64,000 bases of DNA from Costus lasius (taxonomy: Eukaryota > Streptophyta > Magnoliopsida > Zingiberales > Costaceae). Shown here piece after piece: positions 1 to 12,355 of this stretch. The position numbers and the translations under genes are program-made. Numbering within the stretch: position 1 is the stretch's first letter; the number at the start of each line of letters is the position of its first letter. The notes beneath the pieces are model-generated. The model did not search any database. It was given only the letters and a program-made list of their open reading frames with translations, and was not told the DNA's origin. The stretch lies in NCBI GenBank assembly GCA_027563935.2, contig CM050451.1, forward strand, positions 30,829,565 through 30,893,564. The letters run 5' to 3'.

Positions 1-2
1 TG

Positions 3-3000
3 GAAATCATAGCAAACCTCAAGATGCTATATGCTGCACAGGCGAGGACTGAACGCTATAATCTGACCAAGCTTTTCTTTCAGAGCAAACTGGCTGAAGG
101 GAGTCCAGTGGGAGCTCATGTGCTCAAGATGATTGGGCACAAAGAAGCTCTAGAGAAACTGGGGCATACCATCAATCAGGAGCTTGCTGTAGACATTATT
201 CTGCAGTCTCTCCCGCCCTCTTTCGATGCGTTCATTATTAACTTTAATATGAACAAAATCGATTGTACCCCGGCAGAGTTGCTGAATATGCTCTTGACTA
301 CGGAGGAGACTCTGAAGGGAAAGCCTTCAACCTCTGTCTTGATGTTCCCTTCCAGGAACAAGAAGAAGGGGAAGAAGGGCAAAGCCCCAGTCAAGAACTA
401 CAATAAGGCTCTGAAACAGAAGGTTAAGCAGTCGAAGGAATACAGATGTTTCCACTGTGGCCAGCTAGGTCACTGGAAAAAGGACTGTAAAGCGCTCCAA
501 GGAGACAAGAAGGGAAGCATCGCTTCTGGCTCAGGTATATTTGTGACTGAGGTCATGATATCTTCTTCTATTTCATGGGTGTTGGACACTGCATGTGGAG
601 TTCACATTTGTTCAAATGTACAGGAACTCAAGAGAAGAAGACAGGTGGGACAGCATGAGGTGGACCTACGAGTTGGAAACGGGGCACGGGTTGCTGCTGT
701 TGCTGTAGGGGAATATTACATCTCATTACCATCTGGACTTGTATTAGAATTAAACAATTGTTATTTTGTTCCTAGCATTACCAAGAATATTATCTCTATT
801 CCTGCTCTTGTCAGGAAAGGATTTTCCTTTGAATGCAATATTTCAAAGTGTGTTATATCTTATGATAATATTGTTTATGCTTCTGGATCAATTTACAATG
901 GGTTATTCATGTTGGACATGGAATGTTCTATACAAAATATTGATAATAAGAAAGCCAAGTATGCTGACGATAGCACCTTGCTATGGCATAGTCGTTTAGG
1001 CCATATTAACAAGAAACGCATTAAGTGGTTGCATGACAATGGACTGCTGGGATCATTCTCCTATGAGGAGATTGATACATGCAAAGCTTGTTTAATGGGT
1101 AAAATGACGAAGTCTCCTTTTCTTAACAAAGGTCAAAGGGCTTCAGGTTTACTTGACCTTATACACAGTGATGTGTGTGGGCCATTTAGTAAACATGCCA
1201 GAGGTGGCTATTCGTACTTCATTACCTTTACTGATGATTTCAGTAGATATGGTTATGTCTATCTGATGAGGTATAAGAGTGAATCTTTTGACAAGTTCAA
1301 AGAATTCAAAAATGAAGTACAGAATCAGCTAGGCCGAAATATCAAGGCACTTCGTTCTGATCGAGGTGGAGAATACTTGAGTCATGCGTTTACTGACTAT
1401 CTGAAGGAGTGTGGGATTATCTCACAGCTCACTCCGCCAGGAACACCGCAATGGAATGGTGTGTCCGAGAGGAGAAATAGAACGTTACTTGATATGGTTC
1501 GTTCTATGATGAGTCAGGCTACTCTACCTTACTCCTTTTGGGGATTTGCACTGGAAACAGCTGCAAAGGTACTAAACCGAGTGCCATCCAAGGCAGTTTC
1601 AAAGACTCCATATGAATTATGGTATGGGAAACAGCCGAGCTTGACATTTATCAGGATCTGGGGTTGCGAGGCTTATGTCAAAAAGCTCGCCTCTGGGAAA
1701 CTAGAGAGCAGATCTGAGAAATGTATCTTTGTCGGTTACCCTAAGGAAACTAAGGGTTATTATTTCTACGATCCCAAAGAGAACAAGGTATTTGTTGCTC
1801 GGACGGCAATATTTCTTGAGAAGGAGTTTCTTCTGCAAGAAGCCAGTGGGAGAGAAATAAAGCTGGATGAGAATTCAGAGGAAGGACAAAGTAGTCAAGC
1901 ACAGTTGGATGAGCCAGAGCCAGTGGAACAGGTTACTGAACAACCTGAGGCTCAGATATCACGGGAACCGCGTAGATCGGGAAGGATCCGTCGACAGCCT
2001 GAGCGCTATGACGGAGTCTACATCATTGACAATGATGAACCCCTCACTTATGCGGATGCGGTCAGTGGACCGGAGTCAGCTAGATGGCTTGAAGCTATGC
2101 GAGCCGAGATGGACTCCATGTCAGATAACCAAGTCTGGGATTTGGTTGATCCGCCTCCGGGAGTAATCCCTATAGGCTGTAAATGGATCTTCAAGAAGAA
2201 GATTGACATGGATGGTAACGTGGTTACCTATAAAGGCAGGCTAGTAGCGAAAGGTTTCAAACAAATCTACGGGATAGATTATGATGAAACTTTCTCTCCT
2301 GTAGCCATGTTCAAGTCGATTCGGATTCTTTTCGCGATAGCTGCATATTATGATTATGAGGTCTGGCAGATGGATGTGAAAACGGCTTTCCTTAATGAAA
2401 AACTGGATGAGGATGTGTATATGACACAACCTGAAGGTTTCACGAATCCATCAGATCGTCATAAAATATGCAAGTTAAAGAAGTCCATTTATGGACTTAA
2501 GCAAGCATCTAGAAGCTAGAATATTCGTTTTGATGAATCAATCTCTGAGTTTGGTTTCATCAAGAATGAAGATGACCCGTGTGTATATAAGAGGTTTAGT
2601 GGGAGCGTGATTACTTTCCTAGTCCTCTACGTCGATGATATCTTGATCATTGGAAACGATATTCCTGAACTGCATGCTGTTAAGGCATGGTTAAGAAAAT
2701 GTTTCCAGATGAAAGATCTAGGAGAAGCAGCCTATGTATTAGGTGTGAAGATCTACAGGGATAGATCTAAGAGGCTTCTCGGGCTGTGCCAGAGTACTTA
2801 CATCGATAAAGTCCTGGAGAGATTCCATTTAGAGAATTCTAAACGTGGATATCTTCCAGTCAGACATGGGATGAATCTTTCGAAGAGTCAGTGTCCACAA
2901 ACACAGACTGAGAAAGATGAAATGGACAATACGCCTTATGCTTCGGCTATTGGGTCCATTATGTATGCGATGTTGTGTACTCGCCCAGACGTCGCTTACG

Positions 3001-3611
3001 GGTTTAGCGTGACCAGTCGGTTCCAAAGTAATCCAGGTCAGGCGCACTGGATTGCGGTCAAGAACATTTTGAAATATCTACGGAGGACCAAAGATATGTT
3101 CTTGATATATGGAGGTCAGGAAGAACTCAGTATTGAAGGATATACTGACGCTTCGTTCCAATCGGACCAGGATGATTTTCGATCGCAATCAGGCTATGTT
3201 TTTAGCTTGAATGGAGGTGCAGTGGTGTGGAAAAGTTTCAAACAGTCTATCGTTGCTGATTCCACAACAGAAGCCGAGTATGTTGCAGCCTCAGAAGCAT
3301 CTAAGGAGGCAGTGTGGATTCGCAAGTTCGTTCAGGAACTTGGTGTTGTTCCTTCGAGTGCAGATCCTTTGGTTATCTTCTGTGATAACACTGGAGCGAT
3401 CGCACAAGCAAAGGAACCACGGTCGCACCAGAAGTCCAAGCACATACAGAGACGGTTTCACTTGATCCGGGAGATCATTGATCGTGGCGAGATCAAAATC
3501 TGCAAGGTTCATACAGATGACAATCTGGCAGACCCGCTTACCAAGCCTCTGGCGCAGCAGAAGCATGAGAAGCACTGTAATAACATGGGTTTGAGATTTC
3601 TCAACCATTAG
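3..3611 (+). pseudogene. gag-pol: gag-pol polyprotein of element A, one in-frame stop, 5' end missing
   Basis: Copia polyprotein read in one frame from nt 3 (EIIANLKMLY...) to TAG 3609-3611. In order: the second half of the UBN2-type gag domain; a CCHC knuckle (CFHCGQLGHWKKDC); protease active site (LDTACG); gag-pre-integrase with WHSRLGH and CKAC zinc ligands; integrase with D (HSDVCGPF), D (RSDRGGEYLS) and E (NGVSERRN); reverse transcriptase with YVDDIL; RNase H with YTDASF, TEAEYVA and CDNTGAIA; and the C-terminus MGLRFLNH. The only lesion seen is TAG at 2517-2519, where copies C and D have TGG (SRSW). It cuts the protein before the YVDDIL motif, so this copy cannot make reverse transcriptase without readthrough. 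No frameshift is visible. It is about 95 % like element C by eye. Confidence 0.93.
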
Positions 3612-3620
3612 ATTAAGTGC

Positions 3621-3631
3621 AAGTGGGAGAT
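3621..3631 (+). other. Polypurine tract of element A
   Basis: AAGTGGGAGAT directly precedes the 3' LTR start. The same tract precedes every copia 3' LTR in the window (G 16272-16284, C 27957-27967, J 7387-7396). It should prime plus-strand DNA synthesis. Confidence 0.8.
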
Positions 3632-5324
3632 TGTTGGGGTATGCCCTTAAGGCTAATGTTTGAGGCCTTGGGATACTATCAGTATCATGTATAAACTCTT
3701 ATGTTTATAAAGGCAATAGTTGTTATTCAGGTTGTTACATTGTCTGCTGCAATAATTGTACTTCTGAATAATGTCTCAATGTTGTTCAGCTAGGCTGACA
3801 TGCTATAAAGTCCTTTGTCAAGATATCTTGGTGAACATGAGACAGCCTTGATATGATTGAGACTAATATGTGTTCTAATCTTATAGGATGCTTCGAGCAT
3901 GGAATAAGATGTAGACTCATGGGTACATTGGATGTACTGGACAGACCCTACTAGGATATTCAATTGCTTGTCACAATGTGAATAATCCTTGTTTTGCATC
4001 AAGTGGCACATGTCCTCTGACTTGAGATCACTTGTGTTTCTAAATGATGATTGCCATTGTTTTGAGGTAGTTCAATATCATTTGAAACATAATGATTATA
4101 GACTATCTTGGATAATGATCATGAGTCAGGTTAGGGCACTAGTGATAGATATAGGATTGCCGTCTCCTTAATTGGAGTGTGATGTTCTAATGGGGCCCCC
4201 CCTTAAATGAGATGATTGAGAAAGTGTATGGCCATACCCAGGTGACTATGTTCATCTGATCTAATCATGCTCATCATATTGGAGCTACAAGCTTGACACG
4301 CTTGTCCAATAAGAACATCCAGTGGCAAAGGAAACATGTATGCCTAGTGAGTTGATTCACACTTGTGCTGTGGTTTGGGTGTAGTCTTGGAAGACTCTTT
4401 CCTCTATATCGGGAGACAGTGATGTGTTGCTAGATACCCCTCACTGATCGTGATAATGTAAGTTATCGTTACCGACATTTAAAGGAAACCCTCAGGGTCG
4501 CACAATTTGATGATATGGCTTACTTAAGTCAGATCGTGTGGACTGAATTGTTTTAGTTCAGTTTAAAGGGATTTAAACTCTGATTGTAAGTGAGATCTGG
4601 TCTAATCATGTTTGATTGATTAGGGCTTGAGATCGGTAAGCTTCGATCGAGAGTGTTGATGCTAGATCGGTGAGATCAGAAGCATCAGGAGATGAATGGT
4701 CAGATCTGGAGCCTTAGGGTTTAATTCTATCTGGACTAAATGCTTGGGCTGATTTGGTTTGGTCATTGAACCAAATACATTGAACCGGCTCATGTGTGAG
4801 CGCATGGTTCATATGGGAGAAGGGATATGCGTTTGGTTCACTTCAAGTGAACGCATAACGCATGAAATCAAGTAGTTGCTATTTTTGGAATTTCGGTTTT
4901 CCAAAATGGGAACGTCTCCACGTTCGAATGCAATGCTTCTCGATTCTCATCTCTCGCCCCTTTGCTCTTGACGACTCACGGCTTGCATTGTGAAGGTAGA
5001 CGACAAGAGAGGATTCGGCCAAGCAAAGAGAAGATCTCATCCCTTCCATTCGACAAGGACCCTTGAAGCCTTGCTAGCACAAGGAACACAAGGAGTAGCC
5101 ATCATCCTCTTGTGTGCGCCAGCCACCTTTGGAGGAGAGCCCCTTTCGCCCTCTTGCTTCCAAGGCACCATCCAAGCGATGGCTATGGTAAGATCACTTC
5201 TTGATCTTAGTAAAACTTAAGTTGATCATATGGTTATACCACATGCGATCTTATGAAGCCCTAGAAAATTTCTTGAATGCGCATGCTTTAGGGTTTCGCC
5301 CCCCTCATGAAAGGGGTACTTACA
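3632..5324 (+). repeat. 3' LTR of element A (family 1, 1693 bp)
   Basis: Begins TGTTGGGGTATGCCC after the polypurine tract and ends ...GGGGTACTTACA. It contains the palindrome GTATGGCCATAC at 4226-4237. Near its 3' end is ATGGCTATG followed by GTAAGA (5179-5193), the conserved start codon plus splice-donor-like motif discussed in the findings. The short ORF at 4990-5220 lies in the transcribed half of the LTR and contains this MAM in frame. It has no recognised domain and I do not call it a gene. Confidence 0.92.
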
Positions 5325-7396
5325 GTTGGGATATGTCATATCCAACACGTAACTTTGGAGAAATCCAAGAACTTAAGAAATGAAGTATAGAATCGAATTG
5401 GAGAATCTATTAAAACCCTTTGATTGGATCAAAGTAGGAAGTGAAGAATTTGATGACTATCTTGAGGAGTGTGGGGTTGTCTCATAGCTTACTTGGAACA
5501 CCACAACTGTGTGGTGAAATTCAAAGAAAGAAAAGGGAACACATTGGATGTGGTTCCACCTTTGAATAGTCATGCAAATTTACTTCCTTTAGAGGCCATG
5601 CAAGCAATTGTTCTGACACTCCATAGTGTGTACTTGTGGGGCACTGAAAGTGCTGCTTCTATCCCGATGAGAACAAAAATATTTGTTGCTCAAACTACTG
5701 TCTTTCTTTAGGAGATATCTATTTGAAAGAAGCTAGTGGGAGTAGATTTGATTAGGACAAGGTCCAAAAATCAACCACAATACAGTTAGACACAAATGGA
5801 GAGTAGAATCACACATGCAGGTTGAAAGTCAACCTGAGGTTCAAGTAACACAGGAACCACATGAGTCTGAATGGATTCGAAATACTCTCACAGGTTGTGG
5901 GCATGACGAATTTTTCATCTAGGATGAACCTAAAGACTTATGAGGAAATGGAAGCGGTCAGTGGACTAGATTCCTAGAAATGGCTGAATGCCATAAGAAC
6001 CGTAATGGACTCCATGTCTGCTAATCAGGTGTGGGACTTGATTGAGCCGCCAAAGGGGTAACACCCAGAGGCTGTATTTGGATCTTCTTGGAAGATAGAC
6101 ATGGAAAGTAACATTGTTACCTATGATGACAAGCTAGTGAATGAAATTTCAGATAAGTCCACTGGGTGGATAGTGATGAAATTTTTCACCGATAGCTTTG
6201 TTTGAGTCCATTAGGTATCTACTTGTTATAATTGCATGTTCTGTTATAGCGTGTTGTTATGAAAATTGCTTTTCTTAATGGACGTCTGGAAGAGGATGTC
6301 TAGATGGAAATAGCCAAAATGTTTTCATACAGTCACCATAAAGATATGTATGGTATTATACAAGTATCCTGTGTTTACAAGAAGATCAGTGGGAGCATCA
6401 TAATGTTTCTTGTTCTAATAGATTGACGATATCTCCTCGCATGAAATGACATCCCAGCTCTTCACGTGGTGAAGTACAGGCTTGGAATGTATTTCGAGAA
6501 GAATGACCTAGGGAATGATGCCTACATCCTAGGCATGAGGATCTATAGACAGAGATCCAAGAAAGTCATTGCCCTTTAGTCAATCTATGTTCATCCAAGA
6601 TTTTCTGGAGAGATTTATATTGGATGATTCCAAATATTGATACCTTCCAGAGAGATATGGTCTGACTCTCATGAGGATATTGTGTCCTATGACACAGCTG
6701 GAGAGTAGTGACATGGGTCTATAATCCCGGTACATTGGGTACAAGATAGACCATGTTTTGTGCAGAGTGCACTAGACCATCTATGGCAAATGCTTGGAGC
6801 AATGCCAGCAAGTTTCAATCTAATCCTAGTGTTCATACACTAGATAGCTGTGAAAGCAACCCTTCGTACTTGGGAAGTATAAAGGATTGAATTTTAGTCT
6901 GTGATAGACAGGAAGAACTTTGTGTACAGGGGTACACTGACACTTCGTTCCAGTCTAATGACTATCGTTCACAGCCAGGATTTGGGTCTTGTCTTGATGT
7001 GGTGTTGTAGGCTGAAAGAGCTTTTGCAAACCATAGTGGCAAATTCTACAAATAAGGCTGAGTACATTGCAGCTTCTTGTGGCAGCCAAGGAAGCAGCTT
7101 CATTCATTTGAACTTGATTTAGTCCCTGGTGCTTGATGGTCCAGTATAGTTTTTACTGGGGCCGTAAGCATGTGTAAAGGAACTTAGCATTCAAGTATGT
7201 ACTGCAGCAATATCATCTGATCTTGGAGATCATGAATAAGGATGATGATTCAAACTAGTTAAAATAAACACAGATAGCAATCTGGAAAAACCCACTGACG
7301 TAGCCTCTGGCGCAGCGGAAGCTAAATAAGTCATACTAGAGACATAAGGGACTGATTAAACATTAGTTGCCCTTGGTCTTAGTGCAAGTGGGAGAT
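5325..7396 (+). pseudogene. Relic copia pol of element J (integrase to RNase H), heavily decayed
   Basis: Family-2-like pol riddled with stops and indels. Recognisable pieces, in order: the integrase core around 5325-5560 (RYGYV-, then EECGVVS near 5465 and RKGN near 5535); the link region with MDSMSANQVWDLIEPP near 6007-6055; RT fragments near 6060-6480 (...FLNGRLEEDV near 6270); and RNase H near 6900-7120 (GYTDTSFQS, NKAEYIAAS). The end is a degenerate LADPLTK...LAQRK near 7280-7320. The polypurine tract AAGTGGGAGAT (7387-7396) leads straight into the LTR. The 5' part of J lies left of element A, outside the window. It is clearly older than A, which is inserted in it. Confidence 0.85.
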
Positions 7397-8641
7397 TGTT
7401 GGTGTATATGCCCTACAGACCAATGTATGGACATGGTCAGGCATTGCTTGAATGTACTTTGATAGAATTAATGAAATTGATATAATCAATAAAGGCATGG
7501 TCGTTATTATGCAGATTGCTTTACCTGCGTTGATGTATTGAATTGCATATATAATGTCCCAGGAGTTTGGATTGGATCCATTCTCACAAGCTATCCCCAG
7601 TCAAGGTACCTTAGCAGATATGGGACAGCTTTGGTACATGTGAGACTGGTGTATGGGCTGGTTAGGTGCAGGGCATAGTAACGCAGACATACAGGTGCAT
7701 TGGATGCACTGGAGTGATCCACCGTGAGGATTGACTTGTCTAGTCAACGAGTCAATCTCACATGCAAGAGGTTTGCATTGATCCTTAGACTTGAGGTATT
7801 CATGTCTAGATTTGATGATGGGTATGCTTTGATACAGTCTTACGTCTCTCCGTAATTGGGGGACTAAAACGACTGTCATTAGGCATGTCATAAGTCATAT
7901 AGAGACATGGATGACCAATAGTAGGATTTGCCCCTTCCTTCAGAGGAAGCATGATATCCACTTGGGGCGCCCCACCTTATTGGTGCATGACAGGAATGTG
8001 TGGCCACACTAGTTAAGTCATGACCAATGCATTGGATAATAAACTTGAGACTAATCCAATGAAAGGATATCAGTTCAGGCAAAGGGATCTAGAATGCATG
8101 GGAATCCTCGTTGCTTGTTAGGAGTTATTGCCATAATGACTTAAGTCCTATGACATGGGTAGTAGTGATGTGTTGCTAGATACCCCTCACTACTTATGAT
8201 GTTTACATCATTGCCATCGTCATATGGATCCTACGGGGTCACACGCAATAGACTCTTGACGTTGCTTTAATCAGAAGCCTCTGGATCAAGTTATTGGATA
8301 ACTTGGATCCATTTGGAAGATTTCATCAGCGCCAATGGGCCTGATGAGTTGGAAGAAAGTTATTGGAGCCAAACTTCATTTTTGGCAGGTTGACCCGAAA
8401 TTGACCTAGATTGGTCACATTTGGATTAGGGTTGCATTGGATTGGATCCAATGGCTTAATCAACTCATGCCATGAAGTTTGGGCTAGCTCATTATCCAAT
8501 GAGGCCCAATAATTAGTTATCATGAAGAAGTATAAGCAAATAAGGGTATAATGGGGAAGAATTATACCCCATTGGCGCCAAGGGCATAATGGGATGAAGT
8601 GGGCGCATGTTGCTTCATAAGGAAGCATTAGGCGCCTCCCC

Positions 8642-9000
8642 CTTTGCTCCTTGGATGGAATACTTGCCTCTAAGGCAAGTCTTGGGGCTGATATGGCTTG
8701 AGAACTTTTATGGGAAGTTCTTGGGCGCATATGGATAGTAGGGTGAGGAATATGGTAATGTCTTGGAGACTTACCTTACCTCAAACCCTAATTTCTCCCA
8801 AGAAACCACCCTAGCCGAATTCTTCATGCTTGTTGCGCCTAGCCCTTCTCCTTGGATGGAATGCATGCCTCTAAGGCATGTCTTGGGCTGATATGGCCAT
8901 TGGGCAAATTAGGATAGGTTGAATGAGATTTATGGTAAAGTCTTTGAGACTTTCCTTATCTCAAGACTTCTTTATCCTAGCCGCCCACTTGGCATGATCC
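8642..9000 (+). repeat. Tandem duplication inside the J LTR
   Basis: Two diverged copies of one U3 segment: about 8642-8835 and about 8848-9000. Both carry TCCTTGGATGGAAT, then CCTCTAAGGCA, CTGATATGG, TATGGTAA and GAGACTT in the same order. The G LTR has a single copy (17525-17690). This accounts for roughly 200 of the extra bases. Confidence 0.7.
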
Positions 9001-9027
9001 TAGCCATTGCTCTTGCCGCCTCTAGTC

Positions 9028-9036
9028 CTATTTATA
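9028..9036 (+). promoter_or_regulatory. TATA-like box of the J LTR
   Basis: CTATTTATAG lies at the position of the TATA boxes of the G and H LTRs, just before the GGCGCAA-rich part of the LTR. It is a candidate core promoter, judged by position and sequence only. Confidence 0.45.
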
Positions 9037-9787
9037 GGACTCATTGTCGCCCTCTCATGATGATGAATGCTTGGAGACGTGAGCACAAATAGAGAGGCAA
9101 GAGCAAAGCAAAGGGCGACAACATCAAGGTGGCGCAACCTTCTTCCTCCTTGTAGCCGCAAGTCTTCTTCTCCTTCTTCACCTCTTGGCGCAACTTGGAG
9201 AAGGACTTGGTGGCGACATCTCTTGGAGAGAATTGGAAGTTTAAGGTGGCGACAACTTGAGGGCTTGGAGCTCTCCTTCTTCCATCAAAGGCGCAAGCAA
9301 GTTCTTCTTCTTCTTCCTCTCTTCTTTGGCGCAAGGATTCTTTGTGCTTGGTGGCGTCTTCTTGCCACAAGCCCTCAGCGTTCCTTGGCCATAGGCGCAC
9401 CTTGGAGGTGGCGCAAGCAAAGAAGAAAAAGGAAGTACTTGGCACATCATCTTCCTCCTCATCTCTTCTTGGCGCTTCTACCTTGGAGGTGGCGCAAGAT
9501 TTGAAGAGAGTGACAAAGGCTTGATTCTCTTCCCGAGGCTAGCACCAAGCGTGGAAGGGAGCAACGATCAAGGAGTCGACGCGTGGATACTTGTAGAGGA
9601 CAAGCACTTGAGCGTCTTCAACTTGGCACCTTCATCCTAACAAGCAATAAAGGTACTAACCCTAACACATCCTTGTGTTCTCTCTCTCGCATGGATCCTT
9701 GGGAAAGGAATGTGTTTCGGGTGTAATGCTTCTTCCGCTGCGTCCTGGGACTGCAAAATTTTAAATTACACCCGGCATTCCCCAGCA

Positions 9788-12355
9788 AAACCATGAGAGA
9801 AGGACCTTGGAGCCAACCTTGAAGTTCAAGCTAGAGGTTGGCTAGGCTAGGTCTAGTTTTTGGGGCATGAGTTCTAGGACAAGAGTTGAACCTATTTCAT
9901 GGCATGGATTGGTTCAATGTCTTGAATAAGATATGATCACATCATTCTTTACTGCTTTTTATGTTGGGGTATGCCCTTAAGGCTAATGTTTGAGGCCTTG
10001 GGATTGTATCAGTATCATGTATAAACTTCATGTTTATAAAGGCAATGGTTGTTATTCAGGTTGTTACATTATCTGCTGCAATATGTATACTTCTGAATAA
10101 TGTCTCAATGCTGTTCAGCTTGGCTGACATGCAGTTTTGTCCTTAGTCGAGATATCTTGGTGAACATGAGACAACCTTGATATGATTGAGACTAATATGT
10201 GTTCTAATCTTATAGGATGCTTCGAGCATGGAATAAGATGTAGACTCATGGGTACATTGGATGTACTGGACAGACCCTACTAGGTTATTCAATTGCTTGT
10301 CACAATGTGAATAATCCTTGTATGCGAACAAGTGGCATACTTCCTCTGACTTGAGATCACTTGTGTTTCTAAATGATGATTGGCATTGTTTTGAGATAGT
10401 TCGATATCATTTGAAACATAATGGTTATAGACTATCTTGGATGGTGAGCATGAGTCATGTTAGGGTGCTAGTGATAGACATAGGATTGCCGTCTCCTTGA
10501 TTGGAGTGTGATGTTCTAAAGGGCCCCCCCTGGATGAGATGATTGAGAAAGTGTATGGCCATACCCAGATGACTATGTTCATATGATCTAATCATTCTCA
10601 TCATATTGGAGTTACAGGCTTGACACGCTTGTCCAATAAGAACATCCAGTGGCAAAGGAAACATGTATGTCTAGTGAATTGGATTCACACTTGTGCTGTG
10701 GTTTGGGTGTAGTCTTGGAAGACTCTTTCCTTTATATCGGGAGACAGTGATGTGTTGCTAGATACCCCCTCACTGATCGTGATAACGTAAGTTATCGTTA
10801 CCGACATTTAAAGGAAACCCTTAGGGTTGCACAATTTGATGATATGGCTTACTTAAGTCAGATCGTGTGGACTGAATTGTTTTGGTTCAGTTTAAAGGGA
10901 TTTAATCTCTGATTGTAAGTGAGATCTGGTCTGATCATGTTTGATTGATTAGGGCTTGAGATCGTTAAGCTTCGATCGAGAGAATTGATGCTAGATCGGT
11001 GAGATCAAGAGCATCAAGAGATGAACGGTTGGATCTTGAACCTTTAGGGTTTATTGTGATCTGGACCAGATGCTTGGGTTTATTTGGTCTTTGAACCAAA
11101 TCAAAATGAACCGGCTCATCATGTGAGCGCATGGTTCAATGGGAAGAGGAAAATGCGATTGGGGTAAACCCATGGTCGCATGAAGAGGTGGCTTGCTATT
11201 TTTAGAAGCCATGATCTCAACTTGAGACCACGCCTCACGTTTGAGGGATTTTGCCTCTATTCTCGCCTCTCCTCTTCTCTCGTCGCCACTTGCTCTCTCG
11301 TGTGGTGAAGAAAGCTCACGCCAAGGAGGAGAAAGCTCACGCCAAGCAAGAATCGATCTCATCCCCCCTTTCACACGAAAAGGACACTTGGAGAACCTTG
11401 CTAGCACAAGGAACGCCAAGGAGGAAGCGATCTCATTTGTGTGCGTCTACTTTGGAGGAGAGCGGCATCACTCTCTGCTTCCAAGTCGCCATCCAAGAAA
11501 TGGCATTGGTAAGAATCTTTGCATTCTATACAAGTTGATCATATGTCATATTAGTGATCCTAGGAAACCCTAGATTCCGCCTTGCATAGATTTATATCTG
11601 CATGCATAGGGTTTCGCCCCCCTCTGGGGACTTTCATTTTATTATTATCTGCAGAAGCATGCCTGAAATGTTTTATCGTTATGTTATCACCATAGGATTG
11701 CATGCCTGTAATGATAGACATAAGATAAAACTGAGATGATGAGACCTTAAACAAAAACCCTCAATTAAAATATCAAGTCTGGTAGCCTTCTAATGCGTAG
11801 CCCTCACTAAGCTATCGATCAGTGGAGTTGTGAATTGTTTCCCACCCTCGTGGGACACACCCACTTATCTTTAGAAAGTGCGTGGTGGCAATGGTTTCCC
11901 CAGTCCAGTTTTAACCTGGGCGTGCCTTCGCAAGGAAACTCGTTGGCCCTGGGCATAACGGTTAGGAATGGACTTGACTAGAAGATCACATGTGCTGGGC
12001 ACATGGTGAAAGTCTAGAGGCATCGTTGAGAGGTAAAGGTTTCATGTTGTATCTAGCCCTCGCTGGACATGAAATGCCCAGACTGTCTCGACAAGGGGAG
12101 TTGCTTGGAGCAACCGGCCGGCGCGCCCACCTTAGGAAACATGGGTTACTTTGTGCATCTCATCCCACCCTCATGGGACGCGAAGCCTCATGTGAAATAA
12201 GGATCTCATCTCACTAGGAAGTCTTAAACTTCCCGATTGACTTTGTGGGTTGTCAATTCGAATTTAAAATAGTGAGAGCAGTAATCATTTAAAACAAGTC
12301 TAGTTTAAATGATTCGAAGTAGTACTAATCTGTTCTTCTTGGGTGTTGTAGAACA
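9788..12355 (+). other. 5' leader of element G, truncated at its left end, split by solo LTR K
   Basis: Two pieces, 9788-9961 and 11637-12355, continue each other and match the H leader from 56156 (CATGAGAGAAGGACCTTGG) to 57029. Compared with H, the first ~785 bp of leader, the tRNA primer site and G's own 5' LTR are missing, so J's LTR end is joined directly to mid-leader. The leader ends with a splice-acceptor-like tract, TTCTTCTTGGGTGTTGTAG (AG at 12350-12351), four bases before the gag ATG. No coding region is supported here; the ORF at 11990-12217 is in shared leader sequence without a known domain. Confidence 0.8.
9962..11636 (+). repeat. Solo LTR K (family 1, 1675 bp)
   Basis: Begins TGTTGGGGTATGCCC and ends GGGGACTTTCA, with no internal region on either side. 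The direct repeat TTTTA flanks it at 9957-9961 and 11637-11641. The leader of G continues across it. It carries GTATGGCCATAC (10553-10564) and ATGGCATTG|GTAAGA (11500-11514). It probably arose by unequal recombination between the two LTRs of a complete insertion. Confidence 0.92.

Larger units (their letters stand above)
1..5324 (+). mobile_element. Element A: Ty1/copia (Angela/BARE-like, family 1), right part
   Basis: The window opens inside the gag gene of this element, so its 5' LTR and leader are outside. Internal coding DNA runs to 3611 and the 3' LTR from 3632 to 5324. To the right, 5325 onward is decayed copia integrase sequence of element J, so A is inserted in J. The 5 bp next to the LTR end (GTTGG, 5325-5329) should be its target duplication, but the other copy lies outside the window. 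Confidence 0.9.
7397..9787 (+). repeat. LTR of element J (family 2, about 2.39 kb, lengthened)
   Basis: Starts TGTTGGTGTATATGCCC after the polypurine tract and ends CCCCAGCA. It is homologous all along to the family 2 LTRs of G (1953 bp) and H (1839 bp) but more diverged, and longer because of an internal duplication near 8642-9000. A TATA-like CTATTTATAG at 9028-9036 sits where G and H have their TATA boxes. The R/U5 part (9040-9640) is rich in GGCGCAA. A donor-like AAAG|GTACTAACC lies at about 9650. It serves as the 3' LTR of J, but it also stands directly before the truncated leader of G, which has no 5' LTR of its own. Short ORFs here (9067-9504, 9041-9445) are not supported as genes. Confidence 0.85.

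Noticed and set aside
3790..4011. Many 60-75 codon ORFs with the product MLEASYKIRTHISLNHIK- at ten or so places
   Set aside because: They recur because they lie in the family 1 LTR U3. No start context or domain, and they are antisense to the element.
9041..9524. Overlapping ORFs of 134-145 codons on both strands
   Set aside because: They lie in the R/U5 part of an LTR, have low-complexity Arg/Leu/Ser-rich products, and are not kept in frame in the G and H LTRs.
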